Shown here: piece after piece, positions 8,136 to 8,680 of the stretch
How the letters are laid out: each line of letters opens with the position of its first letter
How positions within the stretch are numbered: the stretch's first letter is position 1
Assembly (NCBI GenBank): GCA_021202325.1
Contig: JAJQDF010000006.1
Location: 1-8,680, forward strand
Source: Clostridiales bacterium
Lineage (GTDB): Bacteria; Bacillota; Clostridia; Lachnospirales; Anaerotignaceae
Length of the DNA: 8,680 nucleotides
Reading direction: 5' to 3'
Program-made: the position numbers and the translations under genes
The notes under the pieces: generated by a model
Database searches by the model: none
What the model was told of the DNA's origin: nothing
What the model saw: only the letters and a program-made list of their open reading frames with translations

Positions 8136-8198
8136 AGAAAAATACATGTTACAAAGGATTGACGTTTTTCGTTTATAGTCGGCTAAGGAGGCGAAGGC

Positions 8199-8636
8199 AT
8201 GGATAACAGAGACGTTATCAGAGATGTTTTTGTTCACCTGTTTTATGATATACTGCAGCTTGAAGAAACTGCTATTATTACTGAAGAATTTAATGATATA
8301 ACAAACAACGACATGCGTATCATTGTGGCGGTTGGACTTGACGGCGGAAACATGTCTGCAATCGCCGGAAAGCTGAACATAACCGTGGGATCCCTTACGA
8401 CTTCCATGAGCAGCCTTGTTAAAAAGGGCTATGTTGTAAGGCAGCGCAGCGATAAGGACCGCAGGGTTGTAAATATCCGCCTTACTGAAAAGGGAAAGAG
8501 AGCATATTTCCGCCGTGCTCAATTCCATATGGAGATGGTCGATGCGGCGCTTAAGGGACTCAGCGAGGAAGAAATAACGGTGCTGGCAAAAACATTGACC
8601 AGCCTGGCGGATTTTTTTGAAAAGTGTAGAAAGTAG
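8199..8636 (+). CDS. MarR-family winged-helix transcriptional regulator (FabT-like by context)
   Basis: A 145-residue protein with the MarR layout: N-terminal dimerisation helices (residues 4-30 or so), a helix-turn-helix at about 50-77 (NMSAIAGKLNITVGSLTTSM, then SSLVKKGYV), a beta wing RQRSDKDRRVVNIRLTEKG (81-99) with the family's Asp85/Asp87-Arg88 pattern, and C-terminal dimer helices (103-142). ATG 8199 follows a full AAGGAGG (8185-8191) by seven bases. It lies 63 bases after accDA and just before a terminator. In streptococci and many clostridia a MarR protein (FabT) at the fab cluster represses it, with acyl-ACP as co-repressor; regulation of this operon is my inference. The gap before it has TTGACG (8159-8164) and TATAGT (8174-8179), but these are only 9 bases apart, so no convincing promoter or operator is seen. 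Read-through from the operon is plausible. Confidence 0.88.
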   Translation: MDNRDVIRDVFVHLFYDILQLEETAIITEEFNDITNNDMRIIVAVGLDGGNMSAIAGKLNITVGSLTTSMSSLVKKGYVVRQRSDKDRRVVNIRLTEKGKRAYFRRAQFHMEMVDAALKGLSEEEITVLAKTLTSLADFFEKCRK

Positions 8637-8664
8637 GCCGAAATTCCGAGGAACTTCGGCTTTT
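8637..8664 (+). terminator. Rho-independent terminator closing the operon
   Basis: GCCGAA (8637-8642) pairs with TTCGGC (8655-8660). After an A/C mismatch the inner TTC (8644-8646) pairs with GAA (8651-8653) around a CGAG loop. TTTTC follows at once. It begins on the base after the marR stop codon, so marR is the last gene of this transcription unit. Confidence 0.85.
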
Positions 8665-8680
8665 CAATTGGGAAGAGTTT

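Noticed and set aside
8136..8198. Promoter or MarR operator before the regulator gene
   Set aside because: TTGACG (8159-8164) and TATAGT (8174-8179) are only 9 bases apart. With TATAGT as -10 the transcript would start at the ribosome-binding site. GAAAAA/TTTTTC (8137-8142 and 8165-8170) is a weak A/T inverted repeat with a 22-base gap and no T-run after it, so neither a promoter, an operator nor a terminator is convincing.

Overview
This window is almost entirely one co-directional (+ strand) type II fatty acid synthesis operon. It most resembles those of low-to-moderate-GC anaerobic Firmicutes (class Clostridia, perhaps a Lachnospiraceae-type organism; the family is a guess). The evidence is the gene content and order (acpP-fabK-fabD-fabG-fabF-accB-fabZ-accC-accDA), an FMN-type enoyl reductase (FabK) instead of FabI, strong purine-rich Shine-Dalgarno sites, GTG and TTG starts, frequent ATA/AGA/AGG/GGA codons, and a MarR-type regulator next to the locus, as in many Firmicute fab clusters.

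Layout: 2-210, the 3' part of an acyl carrier protein gene that enters from the left and carries an apparent one-base deletion immediately before its phosphopantetheine-site Ser codon. 225-1163 fabK, 1156-2091 fabD, 2084-2824 fabG, 2848-4110 fabF, 4100-4549 accB, 4573-5001 fabZ, 5015-6379 accC, 6369-8135 a fused accD-accA gene. A 63-base gap then leads to a MarR-family regulator at 8199-8636, closed by a rho-independent terminator at 8637-8664. There is no gene-free stretch longer than about 65 bases, no RNA gene, no mobile element and no CRISPR array.

How the genes work together: AccB (biotin carrier), AccC (biotin carboxylase) and the AccD-AccA fusion (carboxyltransferase) convert acetyl-CoA to malonyl-CoA. 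FabD moves malonyl onto ACP. FabF condenses it with acyl-ACP, FabG reduces the ketone, FabZ dehydrates, and FabK reduces the enoyl group to finish each elongation cycle. The initiating ketosynthase (fabH) is not in the window. Several junctions overlap by 8 or 11 bases, which points to translational coupling. The MarR protein is a plausible regulator of the locus by analogy with FabT, but no operator can be shown here.

I do not see a new biological system. The points worth attention are the acpP frameshift, the AccD-AccA fusion with its repeat-built Asn/Glu-rich linker in place of the usual AccA N-terminus, the TTG start of accB inside fabF, and the position of the regulator at the 3' end of the operon.
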